Assembly: GCA_022562335.1 (NCBI GenBank)
Contig: JADFPM010000165.1
Coordinates: 1-6,091, forward strand
Reading direction: 5' to 3'
Length of the DNA: 6,091 nucleotides
Origin: Chloroflexota bacterium
GTDB taxonomy: Bacteria; Chloroflexota; Dehalococcoidia; Lucifugimonadales; UBA3495
This document shows positions 4,748 to 6,091 of this stretch, one piece after another. The stretch's first letter is position 1, and every line of letters begins with the position of its first letter. Made by a program: the position numbers and the translations under genes. The notes beneath the pieces were generated by a model. It was not told the origin of the DNA, did no database searches, and saw nothing but the letters and a program-made list of their open reading frames with translations.

Positions 4748-5640
4748 ATAACAAGAATCTACTGATACTTGGATTGTCGGCCACGGTCCTGCTGCTGTCC
4801 GGTTGCTACGGAGCCCAGGCCGATTCCGTGGCCCGCGATGGCGATACGGATCCGATCGTCGTGGTTGCCACCATCCCATTGCTGGCCGACCTGGCCAAAA
4901 ACGTGGGCGGCAGCCTGGTGGAGACTCACTCGGTGGTCCCGCCGGGGGCGGACGCCCATTCCTACCAGACGACGCCCGGCGATAGCGTGGTCATCAGCCA
5001 GGCCGACCTGACCATATCCAACGGTGCGGGCTTCGACGATTCCCTGATTCCCGTGTTGGAAAGCGCCCGGCCCAAGGGCGCAATCCACGTGGTGGCATCA
5101 GAAGGGTTGGACGGCCAATCCCGGAGTGAGATTGAGGGCGACCCCCATTTTTGGCAAGACCCGTTGCTGGCCATCCGCTACGTGGAACGGATACGCGATG
5201 GACTGGCACAGGCAGACCCCGGCAACGCCGCGCACTACAAAAAACGGGCACAGGATTACACGGCCCGCCTAAGGGAGCTGGACCGGGAGATCGCCGGGTT
5301 GTTGGACCAGGTGCCGCCGGGCCGCAGGATTTTGATCACCCATCACCAGGCCTTCTCACACCTGGCCCAACGATACGGGTGGCAGACCATGGCCCTGGCG
5401 CCGGGGGATGCCGGCTCGGTGACCCCCCAAGCGATAATCCAGGCATCCCAAATAGTCAAAGACGCCGGCCTGCCATCGGTTTTCGTCGAGGCAAGGTTCC
5501 GTTCCACGGCGTTGGAACAGGTGGCCCGGGACGCTGGGATCATGGTGTCGCCCATATACGCCGGCCTGGGAGGGGAGGCGAATACCTACGTGGAAATGAT
5601 GCGGTTCAACGCCCGCAGCCTGGCTGACAACCTTCGATGA
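4741..5640 (+). CDS. Zn/Mn ABC transporter substrate-binding lipoprotein (TroA/ZnuA family)
   Basis: From the ATG at 4741 the protein has 299 residues. It begins with a lipoprotein signal (hydrophobic 7-19, lipobox LSGC, lipidated Cys22) and is probably membrane-anchored outside the cytoplasm. Cluster A-I metal-binding features are present: GADAHSYQTTPGD (69-81; ligand H73), GDPHFWQDP (133-141; H136), THHQAFSHLAQRYG (200-213; H202) and VFVEARF (247-253). The fourth ligand is normally an Asp in a YxDxLG-like segment near the C-terminus. Here that segment reads IYAGLGG (272-278), with Gly at the Asp position. The His-rich loop of many ZnuA proteins is absent. An upstream in-frame TTG (4723) would add six residues before the signal peptide and is less likely. 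The ABC ATPase gene follows in the same frame with a short gap, so the two form an operon. Zn and Mn cannot be told apart. Confidence 0.88.
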   Translation: MSHNKNLLILGLSATVLLLSGCYGAQADSVARDGDTDPIVVVATIPLLADLAKNVGGSLVETHSVVPPGADAHSYQTTPGDSVVISQADLTISNGAGFDDSLIPVLESARPKGAIHVVASEGLDGQSRSEIEGDPHFWQDPLLAIRYVERIRDGLAQADPGNAAHYKKRAQDYTARLRELDREIAGLLDQVPPGRRILITHHQAFSHLAQRYGWQTMALAPGDAGSVTPQAIIQASQIVKDAGLPSVFVEARFRSTALEQVARDAGIMVSPIYAGLGGEANTYVEMMRFNARSLADNLR

Positions 5641-5658
5641 TGGAGAGGGACCCTGTCC

Positions 5659-6091
5659 GTGGTTAAAGCAAGCATACCGGCCTCAACCGAGGTTTTAGAT
5701 GATAACGCCGACGAATCCGATCAGGCGCTCTCCGGTCACGCATTAGACATCCGGGGGCTTTGGACTGGTTACGGCCGGACCCCGGCCCTGAAAGACATCA
5801 CCTTCCAGGTGGATGCGGGGGAAGTCCTGGGAATCATCGGCCCCAACGGTTCGGGCAAAACCACCCTGTTGAAATCGATCTTAGGCCTGATACGGCCGTG
5901 GCAAGGAGAGGTCTGGGTGCTGGGAAAGCCCGCGGAAAAGCAAAGAAGGCTGATGGGCTACATGCCCCAGGTCGAGCAGGTGGACTGGGATTTTCCGGTT
6001 ACCGTGGGCGACGTCGCCATGATGGGCAGGTACGCCCGGCGAGGTCCCTTCCGGCGCACCACCAGAGAGGACCGGGAGGCGGCCGGCCAAG
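5659..6091 (+). CDS. Zn/Mn ABC transporter ATP-binding protein, N-terminal part (3' truncated by window end)
   Basis: The reading frame is open from a GTG at 5659 to the end of the window (144 codons). After a 27-residue polar leader that is longer than usual, the ABC fold begins (LDIRGLWTGYG, 29-39). Walker A is GPNGSGKTT (61-69) and the Q-loop glutamine is in YMPQ (101-104). The following VDWDFPVTVGDVAMMGR (108-124) is characteristic of Mn/Zn importers of the MntB/SitB/ZnuC group. The signature motif, Walker B and H-loop lie beyond the window. GGAGAGGG (5642-5649) sits 9 nt before the GTG and supports this start. The ATGATG at 5637-5642 overlaps the previous stop but is in another frame and ends after nine codons. 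The protein would power uptake of metal delivered by the upstream lipoprotein; a permease gene is expected downstream. Confidence 0.88.
   Translation, partial: MVKASIPASTEVLDDNADESDQALSGHALDIRGLWTGYGRTPALKDITFQVDAGEVLGIIGPNGSGKTTLLKSILGLIRPWQGEVWVLGKPAEKQRRLMGYMPQVEQVDWDFPVTVGDVAMMGRYARRGPFRRTTREDREAAGQ

Noticed and set aside
4267..4749. Long minus-strand open frame opposite the Fur-family gene
   Set aside because: It is an antisense shadow of a gene with complete Fur motifs, and it would also run through both operator-like sites.
5637..5668. ATGATG overlapping the lipoprotein stop codon as start of the ATPase gene
   Set aside because: It is in a different frame from the ATPase and reaches a TAA after nine codons; GTG 5659 with GGAGAGGG upstream fits the conserved protein.

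Overview
The window is about 6.1 kb of moderately GC-rich, densely coded bacterial DNA. All recognisable genes are on the + strand. The mix of proteins (DUF917, a sulfopyruvate-decarboxylase-like TPP subunit, paired MaoC hotdog proteins, a double VOC protein), GTG starts and a CCTTCGACAGGCTCAGGACG-type interspersed repeat suggests an uncultivated Chloroflexota lineage (SAR202 or Dehalococcoidia type). That assignment is an inference; no rRNA or marker gene is present.

Layout: (1) 1-502 is the C-terminal part of a DUF917 / S-methyl-thiohydantoin desulfurase-like protein, cut by the window edge. (2) 503-697 is intergenic and carries two nearly identical 54-bp tandem units plus a decayed third; each unit holds an 11-bp hairpin. 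(3) 698-1297 is a stand-alone TPP-binding subunit of the sulfopyruvate/phosphonopyruvate decarboxylase type. (4) 1298-1534 is intergenic, with a good sigma70-like promoter overlapping a perfect inverted repeat. (5) 1535-2182 is a PHP-domain phosphoesterase, followed by a weak terminator. (6) 2282-4165 is a probable three-gene operon: two single-hotdog MaoC-like proteins in the same reading frame, separated by one stop codon and a 75-nt open stretch, then a two-domain VOC protein. (7) 4209-6091 is a metal-homeostasis locus: a Fur-family repressor with its own promoter, a TroA/ZnuA-type lipoprotein, and the start of the cognate ABC ATPase, which runs off the window.

How the genes work together: the metal locus is the clearest unit. 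The Fur-family protein probably senses Zn or Mn and represses both its own gene and the uptake operon. The same 17-bp operator-like motif, in opposite orientations, sits just before both start codons, with an apparent intrinsic terminator between the two genes. The MaoC-MaoC-VOC unit looks like CoA-thioester or carboxylic-acid catabolism, but the canonical catalytic or metal-binding residues are missing in all three proteins, so the reaction cannot be named. The first three genes are typical catabolic/accessory genes with no demonstrable shared pathway.

I see no CRISPR array, transposase, tRNA, rRNA or phage gene, and no clearly new defence or mobile system. The points most worth following are the shared operator, the stop codon splitting the hotdog pair, and the ligand-less VOC and metal-binding proteins.
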